The notes under the pieces were generated by a model. It was not told the origin of the DNA, did not search any database, and was given only the letters and a program-made list of their open reading frames with translations. A stretch of DNA of 64,000 nucleotides, taken from contig CM026386.1 of assembly GCA_014843695.1 (NCBI GenBank), positions 16,703,489 to 16,767,488 on the forward strand. Reading direction: 5' to 3'. Position 1 is the first letter of the stretch. Every line of letters begins with the position of its first letter. Shown in pieces: positions 1-12,866 of this stretch. The position numbers and the translations under genes were made by a program. The stretch comes from Archivesica marissinica (Eukaryota > Mollusca > Bivalvia > Venerida > Vesicomyidae).

Positions 1-980
1 TAGATTATGAGAGGGAATTTGTGCTATCATTAGATTGTGAGAGGGAATTTGTGCTATCATTAGATTATGAGAGGGAATTTGTGCTATCATTAGATTATGA
101 GAGGGAATTTGTGCTATCTTTAGATTGTGAGAGGGAATTTGTGCTATCGTTAGATTATGAGAGGGAATTTGTGCTATCATTAGATTGTGAGAGGGAATTT
201 GTGCTATCATTAGATTGTGAGAGGGAATTTGTGCTATCGTTAGATTATGAGAGGGAATTTGTGCTATCATTAGATTGTGAGAGGGAATTTGTGCTATCGT
301 TAGATTATGAGAGGGAATTTGTGCTATCATTAGATTGTGAGAGGGAATTTGTGCTATCATTAGATTGTGAGAGGGAATTTGTGCTATCATTAGATTGTGA
401 GAGGGAATTTGTGCTATCATTAGATTGTGAGAGGGAATTTGTGCTATCATTAGATTGTGAGAGGGAATTTGTGCTATCATTAGATTGTGAGAGGGAATTT
501 GTGCTATCATTAGATTATGAGAGGGAATTTGTGCTATCATTAGATTATGAGAGGGAATTTGTGCTATCATTAGATTGTGAGAGGGAATTTGTGCTATCAT
601 TAGATTGTGAGAGGGAATTTGTGCTATCATTAGATTGTGAGAGGGAATTTGTGCTATCATTAGATTGTGAGAGGGAATTTGTGCTATCATTAGATTGTGA
701 GAGGGAATTTGTGCTATCATTAGATTGTGAGAGGGAATTTGTGCTATCATTAGATTATGAGAGGGAATTTGTGCTATCATTAGATTATGAGAGGGAATTT
801 GTGCTATCATTAGATTGTGAGAGGGAATTTGTGCTATCATTAGATTATGAAGGGGAATTTGTGCTATCATTAGATTGTGAGAGGGAATTTGTGCTATCAT
901 TAGATTGTGAGAGGGAATTTGTGCTATCATTAGATTGTGAGAGGGAATTTGTGCTATCATTAGATTGTGAAGGGGAATTG
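1..980. repeat. Minisatellite, 30-bp unit, about 33 copies
   Basis: Near-perfect head-to-tail repeat of a 30-bp unit (for example 1-30) that continues beyond the left edge of the window. Units differ mainly at one A/G position (tagattAtga / tagattGtga) and at the last bases. Because 30 is divisible by 3, one + frame stays open for over 300 codons and reads as a 10-residue repeat; I take this as a side effect of the unit length, not a gene. Confidence 0.97.
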
Positions 981-1090
981 AAGTATGGTCAATCTCATTA
1001 ATGTATAAATTTTCACCTTGATAAATGATATTTTACATCTTCGTTTCAAAAACAATAACATGATTAGCTAGGTACCAGCAGATGTAACTA

Positions 1091-1340
1091 TTAACCCTTT
1101 CAACACTACATACCTCTAAATAGGCTTACAAAAAGTGTAGAACCAGATGAGCCGGCTCGTGATGATTCGTCTCATCAGGATCTGCACTTTTTGCCAGTAA
1201 TATTACTATTTTTAGACAAACTTACCCATTTTGATAAATGAACTGGTCCATTTGTAATATTCTTATAAATTTATTGATCTAAAATTAATTAAATTATCAT
1301 GCACCAATCCATGTCAGTTACTTAGTGTTGAATGGGTTAA
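1091..1340. mobile_element. MITE family A copy (TTAA / piggyBac-like)
   Basis: Starts TTAACCCTTTCAACACTA and ends in a matching inverted end, GTTGAATGGGTTAA. The inner body includes a GC-richer palindrome around 'gatgagccggctcgtgatgattcgtctcatc'-type sequence (1147-1182). The same body with the same ends recurs at 15533-15775, 36269-36498 and 55499-55744. There is no coding capacity. The right end runs straight into the next minisatellite. Confidence 0.85.
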
Positions 1341-2834
1341 TAGATGTACATGACTAGTTGGTTAGTAGACATACATGACTAGTTGGTTAGTAGATGTACA
1401 TGACTAGTTGGTTAGTAGATGTACAGGACTAGTTGGTTAGTAGATGTACATGACTAGTTGGTTAGTAGACGTACATGACTAGTTGGTTAGTAGACTTACA
1501 TGACTAGTTGGTTAGTAGACATACATGACTAGTTGGTTAGTAGACATACATGACTAGTTGGTTAGTAGACATACATGACTAGTTGGTTAGTAGACATACA
1601 TGACTAGTTGGTTAGTAGACATACATGACTAGTTGTTTAGTAGACATACATGACTAGTTGGTTAGTAGACTTACATGACTAGTTGGTTAGTAGACTTACA
1701 TGACTAGTTGGTTAGTAGACATACATGACTAGTTGGTTAGTAGACATACAGGACTAGTTGGTTAGTAGACTTACATGACTAGTTGGTTAGTAGACTTACA
1801 TGACTAGTTGGTTAGTAGACGTACATGACTAGTTGTTTAGTAGATGTACATGACTAGTTGTTTAGTAGATGTACATGACTAGTTGGTTAGTAGACATACA
1901 TGACTAGTTGGTTAGTAGACTTACATGACTAGTTGGTTAGTAGACATACATGACTAGTTGGTTAGTAGACATACATGACTAGTTGGTTAGTAGACTTACA
2001 TGACTAGTTGGTTAGTAGACATACATGACTAGTTGGTTAGTAGACATACATGACTAGTTGGTTAGTAGACATACAGGACTAGTTGGTTAGTAGACTTACA
2101 TGACTAGTTGGTTAGTAGACATACAGGACTAGTTGGTTAGTAGATGTACATGACTAGTTGGTTAGTAGATGTACAGGACTAGTTGGTTAGTAGATGTACA
2201 TGACTAGTTGGTTAGTAGATGTACAGGACTAGTTGGTTAGTAGATGTACAGGACTAGTTGGTTAGTTTACATACAAGACTAGTTGGTTAGTAGACATACA
2301 GGACTAGTTGGTTAGTAGATGTACATGACTAGTTGGTAAGTAGACTTACATGACTAGTTGGTTAGTATACATACATGACTAGTTGGTTAGTAGATGTACA
2401 TGACTAGTTGGTTAGTAGACTTACATGACTAGTTGGTTAGTAGACATACATGACTAGTTGGTTAGTAGATGTACATGACTAGTTGGTTAGTAGACATACA
2501 GGACTAGTTGGTTAGTAGATGTACATGACTAGTTAGTTAGTAGACGTACATGACTAGTTGTTTAGTAGACATACATGACTAGTTGGTTAGTAGACGTACA
2601 TGACTAGTTGTTTAGTAGACGTACATGACTAGTTGGTTAGTAGACATACATGACTAGTTGTTTAGTAGACATACATGACTAGTTGGTTAGTAGACGTACA
2701 TGACTAGTTGTTTAGTAGACGTACATGACTAGTTGGTTAGTAGACATACAGGACTAGTTGGTTAGTAGACGTACAGGACTAGTTGGTTAGTAGAAGTACA
2801 TGACTAGTTGGTTAGTACACCTAAAGGACTAGTT
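1341..2834. repeat. Minisatellite, 25-bp unit, about 60 copies
   Basis: Tandem unit of 25 bp with core gactagttggttagtaga followed by a variable acata/cttac/tgtac block. The first unit overlaps the right end of the adjacent MITE: the MITE end plus flank reads gggttaatagatgtacatg and the unit reads ggttagtagatgtacatg. Confidence 0.97.
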
Positions 2835-2835
2835 C

Positions 2836-3297
2836 AAATAACAGAGAACGGGCTGGTAGACTAACCAAGTACAGCTAATGGACTAGATGTCGTGAACTAT
2901 TTGTTCACCCCGTGCATTGTAATAATATCTCAGTGTGAAATGCACAATGTAAGTGAAGTCATCCGGAGTCTGTATGTTTGTGCATATAGGAATATAATTT
3001 CTATATTGACAGCCTCCCCTTAACTACAGGTGAAGGTAATAAATATCAATTATGAAATTACTGTTTCCCCGACCACCAAAGTCGAGAGATTTGGAAACTT
3101 ATACCTGCAAATGACTTTCACAAGCCAGCAGTAGATTAAAATATCTGCCTTCCATGGACTATTCGGCAATAATATTTTTGCTTTTATCTTTATTTATTGC
3201 AACGGAGAAGTTTACTAGCATTATCGTATTCCAAGTATCAGCGATAATGTACTCTTATAGATCACTGAATTTGTATGAAGATTGCTCTAATATGCAC
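2836..3297. other. Unique-looking spacer with one inverted unit of the next array
   Basis: Mostly single-copy sequence. At about 2838-2856 it carries ataacagagaacgggctgg, the reverse complement of the unit of the array that starts at 3298. A short open frame at 3154-3351 has no recognisable protein and runs into the array, so I do not call a gene. Confidence 0.6.
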
Positions 3298-3908
3298 TCC
3301 AGCCCGTTCTCTGTTAAATATGTAAACCAGCCCGTTCTCTGTTATATGTAAGCCAGCCTGTTCTCTGTTATATGTAAACCAGCCCGTTCTCTGTTATATG
3401 TAAACCAGCCCGTTCTCTGTTATATGTAAACCAGTCCGTTCTCTGTTATATGTAAACCAGTCCATTCTCTGTTATATGTAAACCAGTCCGTTCTCTGTTA
3501 AATATGTAAACCAGCCCGTTCTCTGTTATATGTAAACCAGTCCATTCTCTGTTATATGTAAACCAGTCCGTTCTCTGTTAAATATGTAAACCAGCCCGTT
3601 CTCTGTTATATGTAAGCCAGCCTGTTCTCTGTTATATATGTAAACCAGTCCGTTCTCTGTTATATATGTAAACCAGTCCGTTCTCTGTTATATGTAAACC
3701 AGTCCGTTCTCTGTTAAATATGTAAACCAGCCCGTTCTCTGTTAAATATGTAAACCAGCCCGTTCTCTGTTAAATATGTAAACCAGCCTGTTCTCTGTTA
3801 AATATGTAAACCAGCCCGTTCTCTGTTATATGTAAACCAGTCCATTCTCTGTTATATGTAAACCAGTCCGTTCTCTGTTATATGTAAACCAGTCCATTCT
3901 CTGTTATA
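3298..3908. repeat. Minisatellite, 26/28-bp unit, about 23 copies
   Basis: Unit core is ccagcccgttctctgtta followed by tatgtaaa or aatatgtaaa, giving two alternating unit lengths. A C/T change (cagCccg / cagTccg) marks higher-order variants. Confidence 0.95.
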
Positions 3909-5065
3909 TTACGACGTATGACTAGTGCATGGTACAGACAGCACTGTGATGTACATACGACGTATGACTAGTGCATGGTACAGACAGCACTGTGACGTAC
4001 ATACAACGTATGACTAGTGCATGGTACAGACAGCACTGTGACGTACATATGATGTATGACTAGTGCATGGTACAGACAGCACTGTGACGTACATACAACG
4101 TATGACTAGTGCATGGTACAGACAGCACTGTGACATACATATGATGTATGACTAGTGCATGGTACAGACAGCACTGTGACGTACATACAACTTATGACTA
4201 GTGCATGGTACAGACAGCACTGTGACGTACATACGACGTATGACTAGTGCATGATACAGACATACTGTGACGTACATACGACGTATGACTAGTGCATGAT
4301 ACAGACAGCACTATGACAGACAGCACTATGACGTACATACGACGTATGACTAGTGCATGGTACAGACAGCACTGTGACCTACATACGACGTATGACTAGT
4401 GCATGGTACAGACAGCACTGTGACGTACATACGACGTATGACTAGTGCATGGTACAGACAGCACTATGACATACATACGACGTATGACTAGTGCATGATA
4501 CAGACAGCACTGTGACGTACATACGATGTATGGCTAGTGCATGGTACAGACAGCACTGTGACGTACATACGACGTATGACTAGTGCATGATACAGACAGC
4601 ACTGTGACATACATACGATGTATGACTAGTGCATGATACAGACAGCACTATGACAGACAGCACTGTGATGTACATACGACGTATGACTAGTGCATGGTAC
4701 AAATAGCACGATGACGTACATACGACGTATGACTAGTGCATGGTACAGACAGCACTGTGACGTACATACGACGTATGACTAGTGCATGGTACAGACAGCA
4801 CTGTGACGTACATACAACGTATGACTAGTGCATGATACAGACAGCACTGTGACGTACATACGACGTATGACTAGTGCATGGTACAGACAGCACTGTGACG
4901 TACATACAACGTATGACTAGTGCATGGTACAGACAGCACTGTGATGTACATACAACGTATGACTAGTGCATGATACAGACAGCACTGTAATGTACATACG
5001 ACGTATGACTAGTGCATGGTACAGACAGCACTGTGACGTACATACAACGTATGACTAGTGCATGA
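3909..5065. repeat. Minisatellite, 46-bp unit, about 25 copies
   Basis: Unit of 46 bp containing acgtatgactagtgcatgg and acagacagcactgtgacg, for example 3955-4000. A few units carry an internal duplication of agacagcactatgac (about 4315 and 4655). Joins the previous array without a spacer. Confidence 0.96.
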
Positions 5066-5699
5066 TAATAAATGAGTGGATAAAACAATCGATGCAATGA
5101 GAAACATTAGTCAGTTACTGCCCCTGAATACTCCTAATAGTATATTGGTCCTCTTAATTGGTTTCCTCTGTTTCTATCATTGTTGCCTTTGCACCAATAT
5201 GATGTTTTATTTTACATTTGACCTCTATTAAGCAGCCACCTGTGCTAATCAGCCACTTTCTGTGATTCCCTTGGTTGGCTGCGTAAGACAGGTTTGACTG
5301 TTAAGTGAAATGTGAATTGTTGATGCTGTAATGGTATGAAGTAGATATTGAAGAGGTGGATGAAGGGAGACAACAACATTTATCTGATTGGATGAGGAGT
5401 AATTTAAACAAAATCTTATCTACAATAAAAAATCACCATTGTTATGATGAGATAGCAAGACAGTGTAAAACAACTTAGGAAATACTAGCGACATGCTATA
5501 CCCTTCATGTTTAGTGGGATATACTGTGTTCATCAAGATCAATGTTTGTGTTTTGCGATAAACAACATATACTGTCAGAAATATGTAACTTAGAAATTGA
5601 TACCTAGGTGGGTTCTGATTGACAGGGGACGCCCATTGTCTGTTAATGTTTGTTTGAAAGTGGTTTGTTAAGGGAGTAGAGGCCTCCATGGATGGTCGA
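5066..5699. other. Non-coding spacer with a fragment of palindromic repeat family C
   Basis: 5209-5300 contains the 'attaagcagccacctgtgctaa ... agccactttctgtgattccc' body also seen at 22690-22845, 60713-60890 and 62560-62735, so it is a partial copy of a dispersed palindromic element. A minus-strand open frame at 5420-5710 has no recognisable domain and no exon-like context, so it is not called. Confidence 0.6.
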
Positions 5700-5895
5700 A
5701 TGGACTGCATGGATAGCGGGGGACTCTCAGTTCTGCAGGTTCGAGTCCTTCATTGATAGTGGGGACTGACAATGACTGGCCTCTCAGTTCTGCAGGTTCG
5801 AGTCCTTCACGGATAGCGGGTACTGACAATGACTTGCCTCTCTCAGTGCTGCTGGTTCGAGTCCTTCAACGTTAGTGGGGACTGACAATGACATT
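5700..5895. repeat. Three degenerate copies of a unit of about 60 bp with a tRNA-like B box
   Basis: Three diverged copies share ctgcaggttcgagtccttca and gggactgacaatgac. The GGTTCGAGTCC core matches an RNA polymerase III B box, so the unit may come from a tRNA or SINE. No A box at the right distance was found, so no tRNA gene is called. Confidence 0.7.
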
Positions 5896-5905
5896 ATGTG
5901 TTTAT

Positions 5906-7890
5906 AGCACCGACACACGAGACCTGTATTCATAGTCCCATCTGTCCGGTTTATAGCACCGATACACGAGACCTCGGTTTATAGTCCCATCTGTCCGGTT
6001 TATAGCACCGATACACGAGACCTCGGTTTATAGACCCATCTGTCCGGTTTATAGCACCGATACACGAGACCTCGGTTCATAGTCCCATCTGTCCGGTTTA
6101 TAGCACCGATACAAAAGACCTGGGTTCATAGTCCCATCTGTCCGGTTTATAGCACCGATACACGAGACCTGGGTTCATAGTCCCATCTGTCCGGTTTATA
6201 ACACCGATACACGAGACCTATATTCATAGTCCCATCTGTCCGGTTTATAGCACCGATACACGAGACCTGTATTCATAGTCCCATCTGTCCGGTTTATAAC
6301 ACCGATACACGAGACCTGTATTCATAGTCCCATCTGTCCGGTTTATAGCACCGATACACGAGACCTGTATTCATAGTCCCATCTGTCCGGTTTATAACAC
6401 CGATACACAAGACCTGTATTCATAGTCCCATCTGTCCGGTTTATAACACCGATACACGAGACCTGTATTCATAGTCCCATCTGTCCGGTTTATAGCACCG
6501 ATACACGAGACCTGAATTCATAGTCCCATCTGTCCGGTTTATAGCACCAATACACGAAACCTGGGTTCATAGTCCCATCTGTCCGGTTTATAGCACTAAT
6601 ACACGAAACCTGGGTTCATAGTCCCATCTGTCCGGTTTATAGCACTAATACACGAAACCTGTATTCATAGTCCCATCTGTCCGGTTTATAGCACTAATAC
6701 ACGAAACCTGGGTTCATAGTCCCATCTGTCCGGTTTATAACACGGATACACGAGACCTGTATTCATAGTCCCATCTGTCCAGTTTATAGCACCGATACAC
6801 GAGACCTGGGTTCATAGTCCCATCTGTCCGGTTTATAACACCGATACACGAGACCTGTATTCATAGTCCCATCTGTCCGGTTTATAACACCGATACACGA
6901 GACCTGTATTCATAGTCCCATCTGTCCGGTTTATAGCACCAATACACGAAACCTGGGTTCATAGTCCCATCTGTTATAGCACCGATACACGAGACTGGGT
7001 TCATAGTCCCATCTGTCCGGTTTATAACACCGATACACGAGACCTGTATTCATAGTCCCATCTGTCCGGTTTATAACACCGATACACGAGACCTGTATTC
7101 ATAGTCCCATCTGTCCGGTTTATAGCACCAATACACGAAACCTGGGTTCATAGTCCCATCTGTCCGGTTTATAGCACTGATACACGAGACCTGGGTTCAT
7201 AGTCCCATCTGTCCGGTTTATAGCACCGATACACGAGATCTTGGTTCATAGTCCCATCTGTCCGGTTTATAACACCGATACACGAGACCTGTATTCATAG
7301 TCCCATCTGTCCGGTTTATAACACCGATACACGAGACCTGCATTCATAGTCCCATCTGTCCGGTTTATAACACTGATACACGAGACCTGCATTCATAGTC
7401 CCATCTGTCCGGTTTATAACACCGATACACAAGACCTGTATTCATAGTCCCATCTGTCCGGTTTATAACACCGATACACGAGACCTGCATTCATAGTCCC
7501 ATCTGTCCGGTTTATAACACCGATACACGAGACCTGCATTCATAGTCCCATCTGTCCGGTTTATAGCACCAATACACGAAACCTGGGTTCATAGTCCCAT
7601 CTGTCCGGTTTATAGCACCGATACACGAGACCTGTATTCATAGTCCCATCTGTCCGGTTTATAGCACCAATACACGAAACCTGGGTTCATAGTCCCATCT
7701 GTCCGGTTTATAGCACCGATACACGAGACCTGTATTCATAGTCCCATCTGTCCGGTTTATAACACCGATACACGAGACCTGCATTCATAGTCCATCTGTC
7801 CGGTTTTATAGCACCGACACACGAGATCTGAGTTCATAATAGTCCCATCTGTCCGGTTTATAGCACCAATACAAAAGACCTGAGGTCTAT
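5906..7890. repeat. Minisatellite, 49-bp unit, about 40 copies, related to SINE family 4
   Basis: Unit of 49 bp, for example 5949-5997, with core tagcaccgatacacgagacc followed by catagtcccatctgtccgg. The early units reading cgagacctcggtttatagtcccatct closely match the reverse complement of SINE-4 at about 63225-63270 (core caccgacacgagacctcgg, then cgtcccatct), which suggests the array grew from an internal SINE segment. Confidence 0.95.
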
Positions 7891-8310
7891 AGTCCCATCT
7901 CGAGGATTGTTCGTATTAATAGGGTCAGACAGGAGCTCTCTTTACAAACCTCAATAACCTTGTAACTGCTGCTTTACTAACCGCCAACAATAGGATTAAT
8001 TTACAAATGAATCATCAGGTGAAAACAGAAAACGCTTTAAGAGACCTTAATTACACCTATGCTATCTAAAGAAAATTGCCGGCTCTGACATTACATTCAT
8101 TGCAAAAGCAAGTTAATGGATTGCCAAGTTGCACAGTTGTGTTTAATGTTGCCACACCAAATCATGCATTCTGAAATGCTAATCCTCAAATATCTGCCCT
8201 GTAGGATGTTGTACCAACTAATCTCTCAGACATTCTGCAGATAGACTAGTAAGCTACACACACAAACATGTGTGTTATCGCTACATTTAATGGAGAGCAC
8301 ATTTTACAGA
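7891..8310. other. Non-coding spacer, nothing recognised
   Basis: About 420 bp of A+T-rich sequence between two minisatellites. I see no exon with both splice sites, no RNA gene and no terminal inverted repeat. Confidence 0.6.
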
Positions 8311-9040
8311 ACATCACTGTATTTCATATAAAATCACTATATTTCATAGAGAATGAATATAAAATCACTATATTTCATATAAAATCACTATATTTCATAT
8401 AAAATCACTATGTTTCATATAAAATCACTATATTTCATAGAGAATGAATATAAAATCACTATATTTCATATAAAATCACTATATTTCATATAAAATCACT
8501 ATATTTCATATAAAATCACTATATTTCATAGAGAATGAATATAAAATCACTATATTTCATATAAAATCACTATATTTCATAGAGAATGAATATAAAATCA
8601 CTATATTTCATAGAGAATGAATACAAAATCACTATACTTCATATAAAATCACTATATTTCATATAAAATCACTATGTTTCATATAAAATCACTATATTTC
8701 ATAGAGAATACATATAAAATCACTATATTTCATATAAAATCACTATATTTCATAGAGAATGAAAATAAAATCACTATTTTTCATAGAGAATGAAAATAAA
8801 ATCACTATATTTCATATAAAATCACTATATTTCATATAAAATCACTATATTTCATAGAGAATGAATATAAAATCACTATATTTCATAGAGAATACATATA
8901 AAATCACTATATTTCATATAAAATCACTATATTTCATAGAGAGTGAATATAAAATCACTATATTTTCATAGAGAATGAATATAAAATCACTATATTTTCA
9001 TAGAGAATGAATATAAAATCACTACATGTTTATAGAGAGT
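8311..9040. repeat. A+T-rich minisatellite with 20- and 31-bp units
   Basis: Two interleaved unit types share ataaaatcactatatttcat: a 20-bp form, and a 31-bp form with an extra agagaatgaat block. The array is highly A+T rich and ends in a degenerate unit near 9040. Confidence 0.95.
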
Positions 9041-9380
9041 GATGTTTGTCAATGAAGTTGTCATTCATTACAAGCGGAATATTGTCCCCAGTTGGTCGAT
9101 GAAGGGTGTCACAGCCCCTGTGTTACAGAGGGACCTCTACTGCGATCATGTGGACAAAGGTGCCTTTTTTGTAATGGGTCTGAACTTTGACAGGACTTGT
9201 GCATTGTAAGGTATGGACATGGATCAATGACGTTTTATATAAATTCTAGCATGGGTATCAATCAAATTGTGACACTTTCATACATTAACAAAGAAGTGGT
9301 GTCCATTTTTCCAAAACTTGGATGTTAAATCGACCATACAAGAGATGAAAATTTTGTTTTTCGCCACTTTTAATGTTCCG
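9041..9380. other. Non-coding spacer, nothing recognised
   Basis: About 340 bp between arrays with no supported feature. Short overlapping open frames on both strands at 9285-9512 enter the next repeat and resemble no known protein. Confidence 0.55.
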
Positions 9381-10205
9381 CCACTGGAAATGATTTATGG
9401 TTTTTACAGTAGACCTGTTTTCTTGTGTACATGTTGTATGGGGTACGCAAGTTATGCTGTGATACATGGATTGGCCTCTAGTTGTATGGATCCGCAGGCT
9501 ATGGTATGCTGAATGGTCCCCTATTTATGGGTTTTTACATTAGATCTGTTTTCTTGTGTACATGTTGTATGGGGTACGCAAGTTTTGCTGTGATACATGG
9601 ATTGGCCTCTAGTTGTATGGATCCACAGGCTATGGTTTGCTGAATGGTCCACTAGTAGCCATTACCCACTTATACTAGGTCGTGAACTGACAATTAATGT
9701 AGTACATGGATGGGCCTCTAGTTGTATGGTTCCGCAGGCTATGGTTTGCTGAATGGTGCCCTAGTATCCATTGCCAACTTATACCAGGTCGTGAACTCAC
9801 AATTAATGTAGTACATGGATGGGCCTCTATAGTTGTAAGGGTCCGCAGGCTATGGTTTGCTGAATGGTGCCCTAGTAGCCATTACCAACTTATACCAGGT
9901 CGAGAACTGACAATTAATGTAGTACATGGATGGGCCTCTAGTTGTAAGGGTCCGCAAGCTATGGTTTGCTGAATGGTCCCCTAGTATCCATTACCAACTT
10001 ATACCAGGTCGAGAACTGACAATTAATGTAGTACATGGATGGGTCACTAGTTGTATGGTTCTGCAGGCTATGGTTTGCTGAATGGTCCCCTAGTATCCAT
10101 TACCAACTTATACCAGGTCGTGAACTGACAATTAATGTAGTACATGGATGGGCCTCTATAGTTTGTAAGGGTCTGCAGGCTATGGTTTGCTGAATGTTCC
10201 CCTAG
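9381..10205. repeat. Tandem repeat with long units of about 110-130 bp, about 7 copies
   Basis: Units share tggattggcctctagttgta / tggatgggcctctagttgta, ccgcaggctatggtttgctg and taccaacttataccaggtcg. The first two copies carry a different 5' block (gttttcttgtgtacatgttg) in place of the aggtcgtgaactgacaatta block. Small open frames here are products of the repeat. Confidence 0.9.
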
Positions 10206-10314
10206 TAGCCGTAGACATGGGTTACTGATGCTCACTTATGGATGTCAAGGTCAAAATAGCTAGGGGTCCTAAACCTTTGAATAAACAAGAGTTTACTTTA
10301 CGGAAGGAGCACTT

Positions 10315-10428
10315 GCAGAGGGACCATTGTCCATGTTTTCCTGAATAGTGGAGATAATCTGTTTGTTACTGGCAGAGGGACCATTGTCCATGTTTTCCTG
10401 AATAGTGGAGATAATCTGTTTGTTACTG
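10315..10428. repeat. Direct duplication, 57 bp x 2
   Basis: Two identical adjacent 57-bp copies that begin gcagagggaccattgtccat and end gtttgttactg. Confidence 0.93.
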
Positions 10429-12010
10429 GCTGACATACACATGACATTTTAGGAAATAAAGTCATCTCAGTTATCAATATTTCATTTCCCCATGTTTCAT
10501 GACTAAAAAGGAAAGGAGCACCATTTGCATAATAACAGATATTTCAAAAAAATCTTAATACGTTGTGTCACATGGATACCTTCGAAAATTCTCATTATTT
10601 TTCTTTAAATGTTTACATATCTTGTCTGATCGTGTCATACAATCAGTCTTATTGTCAACCGCAATGTTTTTTTGGAGGTGTTTTCTTTCAGTCATTTCAT
10701 ACCTCTCACCTTACAGGTGCTACTGTAAGATTAGCACATCATATTATTCACACCTGTAAAGTTAGCTGCATGAAGAGACACATATTTCATTCCGGGGTCT
10801 AGATTGGCCATAAACTGTAGGTAAATGGATGATTTCCCCAAATGTTGCATAGCTTGTGAAGTTATATGAAAATCCTAAAATTATTAAAAATTTAATGCTC
10901 GGAATATCAAAGCGCTGTCAGCAGGTTTAGAAAAGTTGCTTTGATAATCATTTTTTTAATTTGCATTCAAAAAGGAAAACGTCTGCTATAAATATCTTAA
11001 ATATCAATTTTCGACAATCAGCGCAATTCTTCAGGTCGTAAAATAGTTGAATTAGTCATAAACACATTACTGTATATGAGACCGCTGCAAATGAAAATTT
11101 ATCCTGTCCGTCTTCTGTATACATAAGGACAAAAGTTTTGCGCGTGTGTTTCTTTTACATCGGCAATTAAAGTCAATAACAAGCAGTACCACATTAACTA
11201 TTACGCAATTTAAATTGATTTTGATCAATATTTTAGAGAATGTGTTGACATTGACGATGTAGATTACGTGATATTTAATTTAACTGCTTGTTATTGACTG
11301 AGATAAAAAAAATTACGCGTGCAAAACTTTTGTCCTTTTAAGTATATTTTCAAAGATAAACTGCCTTGAAGTATCTTATTCGGTAATTTCCAATAGTTTG
11401 CATAATAGAGCGAACAGCATATAATTAAACCGAGTAAATGTTTTTTCTAAAACTCAGATATAATGGCGTAGCATTTGCGAAATAAAAACACAGAAGATGG
11501 AAGGTTTAACATTTTATCTACAATGGCCTTATTGTGGTTGTAATACTTCCAAGTGGTTTTTTTGCATGTTAAAGAGATATTAAACTAACAAAAATTCAAT
11601 AAATAGCCGCATGTTTCTGTCGTGGTCTGTAATTTGTGTCGGCTAATAGCTAGTTTATACATAAACATTCATTCATAGCCCTCTAATCATGACCAGAGTA
11701 TTGTTATTCAAACTTGACAGCGATATTATTCAAACCATGTAAAGTCAAATATTTGAAAATATATGTTGAAGGTCAAACTGGCACATTTAACTCACTGACA
11801 AATTATGTTATAGGATTAGCATAGTAAGATTTCAGGTGAAGACATGTTCTGTAAGGGAAAGAAAGTTGTTGAACGAGGGCTGGAGTTAGGACACTTTGTG
11901 GGAAATAAGTGTTCGTTGGGTTCAGTTGGCACATCTCTATAAATAGATTAGTAGAAGTTGTGATGGAATTTCTGGTTTTATCTTGCGACATTTAGTGGTC
12001 TGACGTCTGC
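10429..12010. other. Intronic spacer with no supported gene
   Basis: About 1.6 kb, A+T rich. Apart from the inverted-repeat element at 11125-11337 I see no feature. Short open frames at 10563-10802 and 11803-11991 lack known domains and conserved motifs. Confidence 0.55.
11125..11337. mobile_element. Short inverted-repeat element (MITE-like), 213 bp
   Basis: The left end aaggacaaaagttttgcgcg is mirrored by the right end cgcgtgcaaaacttttgtcctt (about 11316-11337). A second inner pair (gtcaataacaagcagt / actgcttgttattgac) extends the fold. There is no coding capacity and the target duplication is not clear, so the superfamily is unassigned. Confidence 0.75.
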
Positions 12011-12019
12011 TTCAAGATG

Positions 12020-12560
12020 AACTCATCACCATCATCATTTACAGTATCAATCACATCTTCATCATCACCATCATCATCATCATCATCACCTGTCTGCACA
12101 TCAGGAACATCTTCATCATCCATCCATCATCATCATCATCATCTGTCTGCACATCAGGAACATCTTCATCATCACCTGTCTGCACATCAGGAACATCTTC
12201 ATCATCCATCCATCATCATCATCATCATCACCTGTCTGCACATCAGGAACATCTTCATCATCCATCCATCATCATCATCATCATCATCTGTCTGCACATT
12301 AGGAACATCTTCATCATCACCTGTCTGCACATCAGGAACATCTTCATCATCCATCCATCATCATCATCATCATCATCACCTGTCTGCACATCAGGAACAT
12401 CTCCATCATTCATCATCACCATCATCACCTGTCTGTACATCAGGAACATCCGCGTCTTCCATTATCACCAACTCATTATCATATCATCATCAGCACCATC
12501 ACTATCATGAACATCATCAGCATCATCACAAATATCATCATCATCATCAGTCCCTACTAT
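12020..12560. repeat. CAT/ATC-rich microsatellite with an embedded 34-60-bp minisatellite
   Basis: Runs of (ATC)n alternate with a repeated ctgtctgcacatcaggaaca block. The sequence is open on both strands (12017-12634 + and 12258-12449 -), reading as Ser/His- or Asp/Met-rich low complexity. I treat these frames as artefacts of a trinucleotide-rich repeat. Confidence 0.9.
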
Positions 12561-12599
12561 CATATCCCACAGCACGTCTTTTATTTTCTCTAGTTAGGT

Positions 12600-12822
12600 C
12601 TGTATATAGTTTGCACAAATTTATTTTAGCTTGATTGCAAAATAAGTTATTACAACATCGAGACCTTATTCCTGATGGAATCCATCGCCACGACGGAGAG
12701 AGAAGAGGCAATGTGAAATTTAAAAGCCTTACCTAAGGGTACAATCGTAATTGCTACAGCTGGGCGTGAACTCCGAGTCTTTCGCATCTAAAGCGAACGC
12801 GCTTTGCTACCACGACTTCCAC
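12600..12822 (-). mobile_element. tRNA-derived SINE family 3 (copy in reverse)
   Basis: On the minus strand a tRNA-like head (near 12822: 'gtggaagtcgtggtagcaaagcgcg' type) is followed by a body containing the reverse complement of cgagaccttattcctgatgg. Related copies lie at 32218-32316, 56530-56760 and the palindrome centre (61560-61835). It sits directly upstream of the exon at 12867. Confidence 0.7.
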
Positions 12823-12866
12823 AATCTGTACATGTTCATTAAATGAGTATAATATTGTGTTTTCAG

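Noticed and set aside
21..1001. 326-codon open frame with a 10-residue repeat
   Set aside because: It is a translation of a perfect 30-bp minisatellite that starts outside the window; there is no splice site, signal or unique sequence.
12017..12634. 205-codon Ser/His-rich open frame
   Set aside because: CAT/ATC microsatellite, also open on the other strand; low complexity only.
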